Of a stretch of DNA of 64,000 nt, positions 43,737-53,026 are shown one piece after another. The notes under the pieces were generated by a model. The model was given only the letters and a program-made list of their open reading frames with translations, made no database searches and had not been told where the DNA came from. Within the stretch, counting starts at the first letter, position 1; every line of letters begins with the position of its first letter. The stretch is taken from the NCBI GenBank assembly GCA_035630295.1, contig DASQKY010000042.1:310001-374000 (forward strand). Direction: 5' to 3'. This DNA comes from Acidimicrobiales bacterium. GTDB lineage: Bacteria > Actinomycetota > Acidimicrobiia > Acidimicrobiales > Iamiaceae. The translations under genes were made by a program, and so were the position numbers.

Positions 43737-46334
43737 CTACTCGGGGGCCAGGGTGGCGGTGACGGTGGCCTCGGCGCCGTCGGCGGCCGCACGCCAGGCC
43801 AGCTCGGCGATGCGACCGGCGTCGCGGACGTCGTGGGCCGCGGCCTCCAGGGCGGCCAGGCGGGCCGGGTCGTCGACCACCTCGACCGTGGCCACCTCGG
43901 CCCGCATGGAGCGCTTGGCGTCGGACTTGGCTTTGCGGACCTCGCCCAGGACGGCCCCCGCCACCTCCAGGACCAACGGGTCGGCCGGGCCGGCGGCGGC
44001 CCGCAGGGGTGCGGCCTCGGGCCACGGGGCCCGGTGGACCGAGCCCTCCTGCCACCACGACCAGACCTCCTCGGTGGCGTACGGCAGGACGGGGGCGAAC
44101 AGCCGGAGCAGGACCGACAGGGCCAGCTCCAGGGTGGCCCGGGCCGACGCCGCTCCCGCGTCGTCGGGGTCCTCGCCGTAGGCCCGGGTCTTGACCAGCT
44201 CCAGGTAGTCGTCGCAGAACGACCAGAAGAACGTCTCGGTGCGCTGCAGGGCCCGGGCGTAGTCGTAGCCGTCGAAGGCCCGGGTGGCCTCGTCCACCAG
44301 GTCGGCCAGGGCGGCCAGGACCGAGCGGTCGAGGGCCTCGGTGGGAGTGGCGCCGTCCGGGGCCGGCCCCAGGTTCAGGGCGAAGCGGCTGGCGTTGAGG
44401 ATCTTGATGGCCAGGCGGCGACCGACCTTCATCTGCCCGGGGTCGAAGGCGGTGTCGGTGCCGGGCCGGCCGCTGGCCGACCAGTAGCGCACGGCGTCGG
44501 AGCCGTGCTGCTGGAGCAGGTCCAGGGGGACCACCACGTTGCCCTTGGACTTCGACATCTTCTTGCGGTCGGGGTCCAGGATCCAGCCCGACAGGGCGGC
44601 GTTGCGCCACGGGGGGGTGTCGGTCTCGAAGTGGGCCCGGACGACGGTGGAGAACAGCCAGGTGCGGATGATGTCGTGGGCCTGGGGGCGCAGGTCCATG
44701 GGGTAGGTGCGGGCGAAGAGGTCGGGGTCGTCCTCCCAGCCGCAGGCCAGCAGGGGCGTGAGCGACGACGTGGCCCACGTGTCGAAGATGTCGGGGTCGC
44801 CGGTGAACCCGCCGGGCTGGTCGCGCTGGTCGTCGGTGTAGCCGGGCGGGACGTGCGACTGCGGGTCGATGGGGAGGGCGTCGTCGTCGGGGACGAGCGG
44901 GTCGTCGTGCTGGGGGGCGCCGCCGGCGTCGAGCCGGTACCAGAGGGGGACGGGCACGCCGAAGAAGCGCTGCCGGGAGACCAGCCAGTCGCCGTTGAGG
45001 CCCTCGACCCAGTTCTCGTACCGGTGTCGCATGTACTCGGGGTGCCAGGCCAGGTCGCGGCCCCGGGCCACCAGCGCGTCGCGCAGCTCCGGGGAGCGGC
45101 CGCCGTTGCGGATGTACCACTGCCGGGTGGTGACGATCTCCAGCGGCTTGTCGCCCTTCTCGTAGAACTTCACCGGGTGGGTGACCTTCTCGGGCTCGCC
45201 CTGGAGGGCGTCGGCCTCTCGCAGCAGCTCGACCATGACCTGCTGGGCGCCGCCGCTGGCCTTGCCGGCGAAGCGGCCGTAGGCCTCCCGGGCGCCGTCG
45301 GCCTCCAGCCACGCCGGCGGCTCGAAGGCGAAGCGCCCGTCCTTGCCGATGACGGCGCGGGTCGGCAGGTCGAGCTCGCGCCACCAGGTCACGTCGGTGG
45401 TGTCGCCGAAGGTGCAGATCATCGCGATGCCGGTGCCCTTGTCCGGCTGGGCCAGGGCGTGGGCCCGGATGGGGACCTCGACGCCGAAGACGGGCGTGGT
45501 CACCGTCCGGTCGAACAGCGGTTGGTAGCGCTCGTCGTCGGGGTGGGCGACCAGGGCGACGCAGCTCACCAGCAGCTCGGGCCGGGTGGTGGAGATGACG
45601 ACCTCGCCCTCCCCGTCGGACCGTTGGAAGGCGATGTCGTGGTAGGCGGCCGGGCGCTCCCGGTCCTCCAGCTCGGCCTGGGCCACCGCCGTCTGGAACG
45701 TCGTGTCCCAGAGGCTGGGCGCCTCCTGGGAGTAGGCCTCGCCCCGGGCCAGGTTGCGCAGGAAGGCCCGCTGGCTGATCCGCTGGGTGCCCTCGCCGAC
45801 CGTCGTGTACTGAAGCGACCAGTCGACGCTCAGGCCCACCAGGCGGAACAGCTGCTCGAAGACCTTCTCGTCCTCGGCCGTGAGGTCGTGGCACAGGGCG
45901 ATGAAGTTGCGGCGGCTGATGGCCACGAAGTCCTGCCGCTTCTTGGCCGCCTCGGCCGGGGGGGTGAAGTCGGGGTCGTAGGCGACGGTGGGGTCGCAGG
46001 TGACCCCGTAGTAGTTCTCGACCCGGCGCTCGGTGGGCAGGCCGTTGTCGTCCCAGCCCATGGGGTAGAAGACGTCCTTGCCCCGCATGCGCTGGTACCG
46101 GGCCACCGCGTCGGTGTGCGTGTAGCTGAAGATGTGGCCGACGTGGAGCGAACCCGACGCCGTCGGCGGCGGGGTGTCGATGGAGTACACCTCGTCCCGG
46201 GGCCGGTCGCCGGCGAAGCGGTAGGTCCCGTCCTCCTCCCACCGCTGGCTCCAACGGGCCTCCAGCCCCTCCAGGGCGGGCTTGTCGGGGACGGCGCGCC
46301 CGGGTCGGGGCGTCGGCTCGGCGGCAGCAGGCAT
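43737..46334 (-). CDS. valS: Valyl-tRNA synthetase
   Basis: 865 residues. The class I signatures are HVGH (64-67, in GSLHVGHIFSYTHTD) and KMSKS (592-596). The editing domain (TTRPELLVSCVALVAHPDDERY) and anticodon-binding domain (YDYARALQRTETFFWSFCDDYLELVK) are present. The C-terminus is short, without the long coiled-coil arm of E. coli ValRS, as in an actinobacterial/archaeal-type group. A TACGTT box 6 nt before ATG 46334 indicates leaderless transcription, which leaves no room for a T-box leader. It is divergent from cysS and converges on the GH43 gene. Confidence 0.96.
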   Translation of the reverse strand: MPAAAEPTPRPGRAVPDKPALEGLEARWSQRWEEDGTYRFAGDRPRDEVYSIDTPPPTASGSLHVGHIFSYTHTDAVARYQRMRGKDVFYPMGWDDNGLPTERRVENYYGVTCDPTVAYDPDFTPPAEAAKKRQDFVAISRRNFIALCHDLTAEDEKVFEQLFRLVGLSVDWSLQYTTVGEGTQRISQRAFLRNLARGEAYSQEAPSLWDTTFQTAVAQAELEDRERPAAYHDIAFQRSDGEGEVVISTTRPELLVSCVALVAHPDDERYQPLFDRTVTTPVFGVEVPIRAHALAQPDKGTGIAMICTFGDTTDVTWWRELDLPTRAVIGKDGRFAFEPPAWLEADGAREAYGRFAGKASGGAQQVMVELLREADALQGEPEKVTHPVKFYEKGDKPLEIVTTRQWYIRNGGRSPELRDALVARGRDLAWHPEYMRHRYENWVEGLNGDWLVSRQRFFGVPVPLWYRLDAGGAPQHDDPLVPDDDALPIDPQSHVPPGYTDDQRDQPGGFTGDPDIFDTWATSSLTPLLACGWEDDPDLFARTYPMDLRPQAHDIIRTWLFSTVVRAHFETDTPPWRNAALSGWILDPDRKKMSKSKGNVVVPLDLLQQHGSDAVRYWSASGRPGTDTAFDPGQMKVGRRLAIKILNASRFALNLGPAPDGATPTEALDRSVLAALADLVDEATRAFDGYDYARALQRTETFFWSFCDDYLELVKTRAYGEDPDDAGAASARATLELALSVLLRLFAPVLPYATEEVWSWWQEGSVHRAPWPEAAPLRAAAGPADPLVLEVAGAVLGEVRKAKSDAKRSMRAEVATVEVVDDPARLAALEAAAHDVRDAGRIAELAWRAAADGAEATVTATLAPE

Positions 46335-46340
46335 CCGCCA

Positions 46341-46346
46341 AACGTA
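46341..46346 (-). promoter_or_regulatory. -10 element (TACGTT) for valS
   Basis: Minus-strand TACGTT ends 6 nt before ATG 46334. Confidence 0.6.
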
Positions 46347-46422
46347 CCGACCGCTCCGAACCCCCTCCGAACCGGTTGCCGGTGGGTGCCGGTCCGCGGC
46401 GGGCGGTGGTGGCGGGATGGGC

Positions 46423-46428
46423 CATGAT
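46423..46428 (+). promoter_or_regulatory. Possible -10 element (CATGAT) for cysS
   Basis: CATGAT ends 6 nt before ATG 46435. The same hexamer at the same distance precedes the DUF885 gene starting at 63242. Confidence 0.4.
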
Positions 46429-46434
46429 CGGGGG

Positions 46435-47871
<1,437 letters not shown>

Positions 47872-48171
47872 CCCCTCGCCGTCCCCTCCTGCCCGTGGCG
47901 CCCCCGTCGGGTGCGTTCGCGCCTCGGCGCCGCCGCGGGAGCGACGGCGCCGAGGTGGTCCGGGGGGATCCGGGATCTAGGGGACGAGGCCGCCGCCGGG
48001 GCAGGGGCCCGACTGCCCACCGGGGGTCGGCGGGTGCGGTCGGGACGGACGGCCGGTGGGAGGTTCGCCTTCCCCCGGGCGCCTCCTGCCAATCCGTTCG
48101 GCGTTCCACGGCCCGGTTCGGTCGAGGCCGGCCGGGCAGAGCGCGGCTGGCGCCTCGGTCCGTGGGAGCCC
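47872..48171. other. Intergenic region before the acyl-CoA dehydrogenase
   Basis: About 300 bases with no convincing gene on either strand. Codon-like GC bias is weaker than in the flanking genes. The only recognisable signals are at its right end, the promoter and operator of the next gene. Confidence 0.4.
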
Positions 48172-48195
48172 TAGCCTCGGTTACCGAGCGGTAAC
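48172..48195 (+). promoter_or_regulatory. -10 (TAGCCT) and palindromic operator of the acyl-CoA dehydrogenase gene
   Basis: TAGCCT lies at 48172-48177. GTTACCG-AG-CGGTAAC (48180-48195) has perfect 7-bp arms and covers the expected transcription start, so a repressor, most likely TetR-type, would block initiation. The leader then carries a GGAGGGG ribosome site before ATG 48233. Confidence 0.6.
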
Positions 48196-48232
48196 ATCCG
48201 CCGTCTCGCCACCCCACCCCGGGAGGGGCCCG

Positions 48233-49468
48233 ATGTCCGAGTTCTCCCTCGCCCTCAACGAGGACCAGCTCCAGCTCCAGAAGTGGATCCACGACTTCGC
48301 CGAGGGCGTCGTGCGCCCGGCAGCCGAGGAGTGGGACGAGCGGGAGGAGTTCCCGTGGCCCATCGTGGAGGAGGCGGCCAAGATCGGCCTCTACGGCTTC
48401 GACTTCATGGCCCAGGCCATGATGGGCGACCCCACCGGGCTGACCATGCCGGTGGCCCTGGAGGAGCTGTTCTGGGGGGACGCCGGCATCGGCCTGTCCA
48501 TCTTCGGCACCGGCCTGGCCGCGGCGGGCATCGCCGGCAACGGCACGCCCGAGCAGCTGGTCGAGTGGGTGCCCCAGTGCTACGGCACCCCGGAGAAGAT
48601 CGCCCTGGGGGCGTTCTGCGTGTCCGAGCCCGACGCCGGGTCCGACGTGTCGTCGCTGCGGACCCGGGCCGTCTACGACGAGGCCAAGGACGAGTGGGTG
48701 CTGAACGGCACCAAGGCGTGGATCACCAACGGCGGCATCGCCGACATCCACGTGGTGGTGGCGGCCGTCGACCCCGAGCTCAAGGGCCGGGGCCAGGCCA
48801 GCTTCATCGTGCCGCCCAACACGCCCGGCCTCTCCCAGGGCCAGAAGTACAAGAAGCTCGGCATCAAGGCCAGCCACACCGCCGAGGTCGTGCTGGAGGA
48901 CGTGCGGGTGCCCGGCCACTGCCTCCTCGGGGGCAAGGAGAAGCTGGACGAGAAGCTGGCCCGGGCCCGCGAGGCCAAGGCCAACCCGCAGAAGGCCGCC
49001 GGGTCGGGCAAGCAGCCGGCCATGGCCACCTTCGAGGCCACCCGCCCGGCGGTGGGGGCCCAGGCCATCGGCATCGCCCGGGCGGCGTACGAGTACTCGC
49101 TGCAGTACGCCCAGGAGCGCAGGGCCTTCGGCAAGGCCATCATCGAGAACCAGGCCATCGCCTTCATGCTGGCCGACATGATCACCGAGATCGACGCCGC
49201 CCGGCTGTTGGTGTGGCGGGCGGCGTGGCTGTCCCGCAACGGCACCTACGTCAACGCCGAAGGCAGCCAGTCCAAGCTGAAGGCCGGTCGGGTGGCGGTG
49301 TGGGCCACCGAGCGGGCCATCCAGATCCTGGGCGGCTACGGCTACGTCCGCGAGTACCCCGTGGAGCGCTGGCACCGCGACGCCAAGATCTACGACATCT
49401 TCGAGGGCACCGAGCAGATCCAGCAGCTCGTCATCGCCCGAGCCATCAGCGGCCTGAGGATCGAATAG
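48233..49468 (+). CDS. Acyl-CoA dehydrogenase
   Basis: 411 residues from ATG 48233 with GGAGGGG at 48221-48227. Signatures include the FAD/substrate loop GAFCVSEPDAGSDVSSLRT, WITNGG, and ERRAFGKAIIENQAIAFMLADM. The catalytic base is E391 in YDIFEGTEQIQ, the position used by medium- and short-chain enzymes. An insert rich in Lys/Ala (about 245-270) is somewhat unusual. It catalyses alpha,beta-desaturation of an acyl-CoA in beta-oxidation or branched-chain catabolism. The palindrome over its promoter suggests repression by a fatty-acid-responsive regulator encoded elsewhere. Confidence 0.94.
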   Translation: MSEFSLALNEDQLQLQKWIHDFAEGVVRPAAEEWDEREEFPWPIVEEAAKIGLYGFDFMAQAMMGDPTGLTMPVALEELFWGDAGIGLSIFGTGLAAAGIAGNGTPEQLVEWVPQCYGTPEKIALGAFCVSEPDAGSDVSSLRTRAVYDEAKDEWVLNGTKAWITNGGIADIHVVVAAVDPELKGRGQASFIVPPNTPGLSQGQKYKKLGIKASHTAEVVLEDVRVPGHCLLGGKEKLDEKLARAREAKANPQKAAGSGKQPAMATFEATRPAVGAQAIGIARAAYEYSLQYAQERRAFGKAIIENQAIAFMLADMITEIDAARLLVWRAAWLSRNGTYVNAEGSQSKLKAGRVAVWATERAIQILGGYGYVREYPVERWHRDAKIYDIFEGTEQIQQLVIARAISGLRIE

Positions 49469-50225
49469 TCGGTCTCGCCTCCGGCCTGGGTTCCTACGCC
49501 GGTGGGGTCGGATGGAGGATGTTCCGACCGCAGAGAATGGAAGGGCTGGGGTACAGCTTCCTCAGGCCCCTCGACCGACCTCTGGGAGGGCTCCTCCCAG
49601 CAATGCGAGGCGGCGAGCAGATGTTTGGCGGCCGCTAGGAGCTCGTCACGCGCCGCCTGCCAGGTGGCGCGGTCCACGAAGGCAGGCCGTCCCGGGGTCG
49701 GCCAAGGGTGCTGAACCTCAACCTGGTGACCCTGGACGGCCTGCGGGACGAACTAGACGCCGCGGTGCACGAACGGTCGCCACCAGATGCAAGCTGAACC
49801 GGCGGTGGCTGAACTGCTGAGGCCAAATGGTCGGCCGGCAGTGCCGCTAGATCCACTGACCATCCGACCTGCGAGGCGCACGGTGCCCTGGGCCTACGAC
49901 CGCCGCCATGTTCTGAGCCACCTCCCGCAGCGCTCGGCCCGCCTCGTTCCGACCCGAGGTCGACGTCGAGGGCGAGACCACCCGGGTCCTGGTCGAGCAG
50001 GTCGGTGCGGTGGACGTGGCTCGGCTCGGTGCCCTGGTCGGACACCTCGGCCGGGAAGAGCTGTGGGGCATCGACGATGCCTTGACCACCGTCCTCGGGC
50101 TTCGCTGACCGGCGGGCCCAGCGTCGGGTCAAGGGTGTCGGAGGCCCGCTCGGCACAGCACCGGTGCCGCCAGGGGGACGAGGGCCGGTCCGCCAGAGGC
50201 GGCTCGGCGGACCTCGGCCCCTCGT
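49469..50225. other. Decayed region with gene remnants
   Basis: About 750 bases with lower GC, no strong codon bias, and several short frames broken by stops. It contains a MazF-like C-terminal fragment (49956-50108). A short upstream frame (49708-49797; 29 codons, beginning LNLNLVTLDGLRDELDAAV) might be a further remnant. It looks like residue of a former mobile or toxin-antitoxin locus between the acyl-CoA dehydrogenase and the exporter. Confidence 0.5.
49956..50108 (+). pseudogene. MazF/PemK-like toxin, C-terminal remnant
   Basis: Fifty codons ending at TGA 50106-50108 read VLVEQVGAVDVARLG, VGHLGREELWGIDDAL and TVLGLR. This matches the end of MazF-family endoribonucleases (EQ-[IV]-x(n)-RL, IG-[RH]-[LV], E-L-x(4)-D-[ED]-AL, L-x-L). 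The catalytic N-terminal two thirds are missing: upstream in this frame no RG(E/D)I(W/Y) start or RP(V/A)V motif is found. Without them it cannot cut RNA. No antitoxin gene is intact. It is a relic; a frameshift higher up could hide a little more of it. Confidence 0.5.
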
Positions 50226-51863
50226 TCAGTCGACGGCGGTGGGGGCGGGCTCCATGACGCCGGCGTCGATGACCTCGCCGGCCGCGGCGTCGGCGGCGGT
50301 GGCGCCGGGCACCGGGTGGGCCGGGGCGGTGGCCCCCCGGGGGAGCAGGAACCAGGCGGCCACCGCGGCCGAGAACACCACCACCGCGCCCACGGTGGCG
50401 GCCAGGCCCAGTCCGTCCACGAAGGCCTGCTGGCCGGCGGCCTGCAGGGCCTGGCCCGGGGCCCCGCCCAGCTGCCGGGCCACCTCGAGGGCCCCGGTCA
50501 GGCCCGACTCGGCCACACCGCGGGCCTGCTCGGGCAGGCCGGTGAGGGCGGGGCTCAGGCTGGAGGTGAACCGGGACGTCACCAGCGAACCCAGGATGGC
50601 CACGCCCAGGGCGCCGCCCAGCTCCCGGGTGGTGTCGTTCATGGCCGAGCCCACGCCGGCCTTGCCCAGCGGTACCGCCGACATGATGAGCGTGGTCAGC
50701 GGGGTCATGGTCATGGACATGCCGAAGGCCAGGGGCAGGATCGACGTGTAGACCACCCAGATCGAGCTGCCCACCGTCACCTGGGAGAAGATGGCCAGCC
50801 CCAGGGCGGTGAAGCTGAGGCCCACGGGCACCACCCGGGCGGCGCCGAAGCGCTGCACCAGCTTGGGCACCTGGGGGGCCACCGACATGATCACCGCGGC
50901 CATGGGCAGCTGCAGCAGGCCCGACTGGAGCGGGGAGTAGCCCAGCACCAGCTGGAAGTACTGGGCCACCAGGAAGAACGTGCCGAACATGGCGAAGAAG
51001 GTGAGCGACATGCCGGCCGAGGCCACGCTGAAGCGCCGATCACGGAACAGGCGCAGGTCGAGCATCGGGTAGCGGGCCCGCAACTCCCACGCCCCGAACA
51101 GGCCCAGGGCCAGGAAGGCGCCGCCGAAGATCAGGGCGCTGGTCGTCGAGGTCCAACCGTGGTGCGGTCCCTCGATGATCCCGTAGACCAGGAGGCCGAG
51201 GCCGACGATGGAGAGGCCGGCGCCCAGGAAGTCGAGGGGCTGGTCGTCGGGGTCCTTGGACCGGGGGACCAGGATGGCCCCGGCCACCAGGGCGATGGTG
51301 ATGACGGGCACGTTGATGAGGAAGACCGAGCCCCACCAGAAGTGCTCGATGAGCCAGCCCGAGGCGATGGGCCCGATGGCGGCACCGCCGCCGGAGATGC
51401 CGGCCCAGATGCCGATGGCCTTGGGGCGCTCGTGGGCCGGGAAGACGTTGGTGAGGATCGACAGCGTCGACGGCATGACGAAGGCGGCGGCGATGCCCAT
51501 GACGGCCCGGGCCCCGATGAGGGTGGCCGCGCTGTCGGACAGGCTGGCCAGCGCCGCCCCCAGCAGGAACACCAGGAGCCCGGCCTGCAAGGCGCCCTTG
51601 CGGCCGAAGCGGTCGCCGATGGTGCCGGCGGTGAACAGGAGGCCGGCGAAGACCAGGGCGTAGGCGTCGACCATCCACTGCAGGGCACTGGTGGAGGCGT
51701 CGAGCTCGCGGGCCAGCGTCGGGAGGGCGACGTTGAGGCTGGTGTTGCCGATGATGACGATCAGCAGGCTGGTGCACAGCACCGCCAGGATCTTCCAGCG
51801 CCGCTCGTAGATGTCGGGGTCGATGCCGTGGTCATCGGCCGTCGCCGCGTCGGTGGTCTGCAC
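50226..51863 (-). CDS. DHA2-family MFS drug exporter (EmrB/QacA type, 14 TM)
   Basis: 545 residues from GTG 51863, with AGGAG upstream. About 14 hydrophobic segments start at residue 26. MFS motifs are present: LNVALPTLARELDAS (motif D1-like), GTIGDRFGRKGAL (motif A), and GISGGGAAIGPIASGWL (motif C of antiporters). It uses the proton gradient to export hydrophobic drugs or lipids. It is divergent from a TetR regulator 172 bases away, which is its likely repressor. A 9-base word shared by both promoters supports common control. Confidence 0.93.
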   Translation of the reverse strand: MQTTDAATADDHGIDPDIYERRWKILAVLCTSLLIVIIGNTSLNVALPTLARELDASTSALQWMVDAYALVFAGLLFTAGTIGDRFGRKGALQAGLLVFLLGAALASLSDSAATLIGARAVMGIAAAFVMPSTLSILTNVFPAHERPKAIGIWAGISGGGAAIGPIASGWLIEHFWWGSVFLINVPVITIALVAGAILVPRSKDPDDQPLDFLGAGLSIVGLGLLVYGIIEGPHHGWTSTTSALIFGGAFLALGLFGAWELRARYPMLDLRLFRDRRFSVASAGMSLTFFAMFGTFFLVAQYFQLVLGYSPLQSGLLQLPMAAVIMSVAPQVPKLVQRFGAARVVPVGLSFTALGLAIFSQVTVGSSIWVVYTSILPLAFGMSMTMTPLTTLIMSAVPLGKAGVGSAMNDTTRELGGALGVAILGSLVTSRFTSSLSPALTGLPEQARGVAESGLTGALEVARQLGGAPGQALQAAGQQAFVDGLGLAATVGAVVVFSAAVAAWFLLPRGATAPAHPVPGATAADAAAGEVIDAGVMEPAPTAVD

Positions 51864-51896
51864 GTTGTCTCCTCACGGCCGCACCCGTCGTTGGGT

Positions 51897-51905
51897 TTCG
51901 CTACG
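51897..51905. promoter_or_regulatory. Shared 9-mer TTCGCTACG at the exporter promoter
   Basis: Its reverse complement contains TAGCGA, a possible -10 for the exporter, about 30 nt before the start. The same 9-mer recurs at 52018-52026 in the tetR promoter. Confidence 0.4.
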
Positions 51906-52017
51906 GCGGCGTCTCTGAACTGTAGAGGGCCAACGGGCGCCGGCACTCCGGCAATTCCGGCTTTTGGGCGTGACTCTTGCCACGGTGTGGAGGGCATGAG
52001 GGGGAACCCATGCGACT

Positions 52018-52056
52018 TTCGCTACGGTTCGACGCATGGCTCGCCCGCGTAGCGAA
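52018..52056 (+). promoter_or_regulatory. tetR promoter with inverted repeat TTCGCTACG/CGTAGCGAA
   Basis: TTCGCTACG (52018-52026) and its exact reverse complement CGTAGCGAA (52048-52056) flank the -10 box TACGGT (52023-52028) and the ATG at 52036, 7 nt after the -10. Together with the copy at 51897 this gives three half-sites, suitable for a TetR dimer acting on both promoters. Confidence 0.5.
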
Positions 52057-52629
52057 GAGGCCCATCGGGCGGCGCTGGACGCCACCCTCGAGCTCCTGCT
52101 GGAGGCCGGCGTCGAAGGGGTCACCGTCGAGGAGGTGGCGGCCCGCTCCGGGGTGGCCAAGTCCACCCTCTACCGGCACTTCACCACCCGCGAGAACCTG
52201 ATCGCCCAGGCCGCCCGGTGCTGCGTGGTCGAGCACCCCACGCCGGACACCGGCTCCCTGGCCGGCGACCTGCGCTACCTGTTCGGCCGCTTCTCCGAGA
52301 GCGAGGGCGAGAAGCGCCTGACCGACCTCATGCCCCTGCTCATCGACGCGGCCAAGCGCGACCCGGGCCTGGAGGAGCTGGTGACCTCGGTGCTGGCCGA
52401 GCGCAAGCGGCCCATCCGCACCGTGCTCCAGCTGGCCCAGCTCCGGGGCGAGGTCAGCCCCGACCTCGACCTCGACACCGCCCTGGCCATGGTTATCGGC
52501 CCCTTCAGCTACCGCCGCCTGGTCGAGCGTCGCGAGGCCACCCCCGAGTTCATCGAGGCCGTCCTCACCGGCGCCATCGCCGCCCTCCGCGCCACCGCCG
52601 CCCTCCCCGACGCCGCGTCCCGGGCCTGA
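52036..52629 (+). CDS. TetR family transcriptional regulator, probable repressor of the exporter
   Basis: 197 residues from ATG 52036. The helix-turn-helix is at about 10-55 (ALDATLELLLEAGVEGVTVEEVAARSGVAKSTLYRHFTTREN). The C-terminal domain (LRYLFGRFSESEGEKRLTDLMPLL...VLTGAIAALRA) resembles the TetR_C_11-type ligand domain. Divergent arrangement with the MFS gene and the shared 9-mer make the exporter the obvious target. The leaderless start is supported by TACGGT. Confidence 0.93.
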   Translation: MARPRSEEAHRAALDATLELLLEAGVEGVTVEEVAARSGVAKSTLYRHFTTRENLIAQAARCCVVEHPTPDTGSLAGDLRYLFGRFSESEGEKRLTDLMPLLIDAAKRDPGLEELVTSVLAERKRPIRTVLQLAQLRGEVSPDLDLDTALAMVIGPFSYRRLVERREATPEFIEAVLTGAIAALRATAALPDAASRA

Positions 52630-53003
52630 GGTAGGGCCGCCTGGGTCTCAGCCTCCTCGGCTCGGCGGCGAACAGGGCCCGGTGGTCGTGGCAGGACCCT
52701 TCGTCGGAGGGGTGGGCTGGAGCGGTTGGTGATGGGAATGTGGGCGCCGGGTTGGTTTCGCGCATGTTCAGCAAGGTTTCGTCTGACAGGGTGGCTGGTG
52801 GCACCTGGGCGCTCGTATGCGCCTGTTTCGGCCTTGTTGTCTTTCTGTTCACCAATAGGGGGGTTTCCTCAGCATGTTGTTCCGACGGTTGCCATCAGAG
52901 ATGGCGGTGGGGTCCGCGTCGACTGATGACTTCGCTTTTGCCCCCCCCCCCCAAAGTCACCAGCGGGTCGTAGAGGTCGCCTAGGCGCTCACGCAGAGCG
53001 TCG
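52630..53003. other. Low-GC gap with a 12-C homopolymer
   Basis: About 375 bases between tetR and the large secreted protein. GC is clearly lower than elsewhere. A run of 12 C lies at 52941-52952. A frame of about 77 codons (52740-52973) has one hydrophobic stretch, but no ribosome site, no codon bias and no recognisable family, so I do not call a gene. It may be the remains of transferred DNA. Confidence 0.45.
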
Positions 53004-53026
53004 CCAACCGTCGGTCGGACGGTTGG
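53004..53026 (+). promoter_or_regulatory. Inverted repeat at the start of the Ig-like/DUF4214 gene
   Basis: CCAACCGTC and GACGGTTGG, 9-bp perfect arms with a 5-base spacer, end exactly at the GTG start (53026). It could be an operator, or an RNA hairpin that hides the start codon. Confidence 0.5.

Noticed and set aside
46335-46434. Possible T-box leader for valS or cysS
   Set aside because: Only 100 bases separate the two divergent starts and both have -10-like boxes right at their start codons, leaving no room for a T-box.
49609-49677. Minus-strand frame beginning DRATWQAARDELLAAAKHLLAA, faintly like the start of DUF899 proteins
   Set aside because: Too short, with no following conserved RRLPWV-type segment; may be chance in decayed DNA.
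52740-52973. Seventy-seven-codon plus-strand frame with a hydrophobic segment
   Set aside because: No ribosome site, no family, atypical codon use, and it runs through the poly-C tract.
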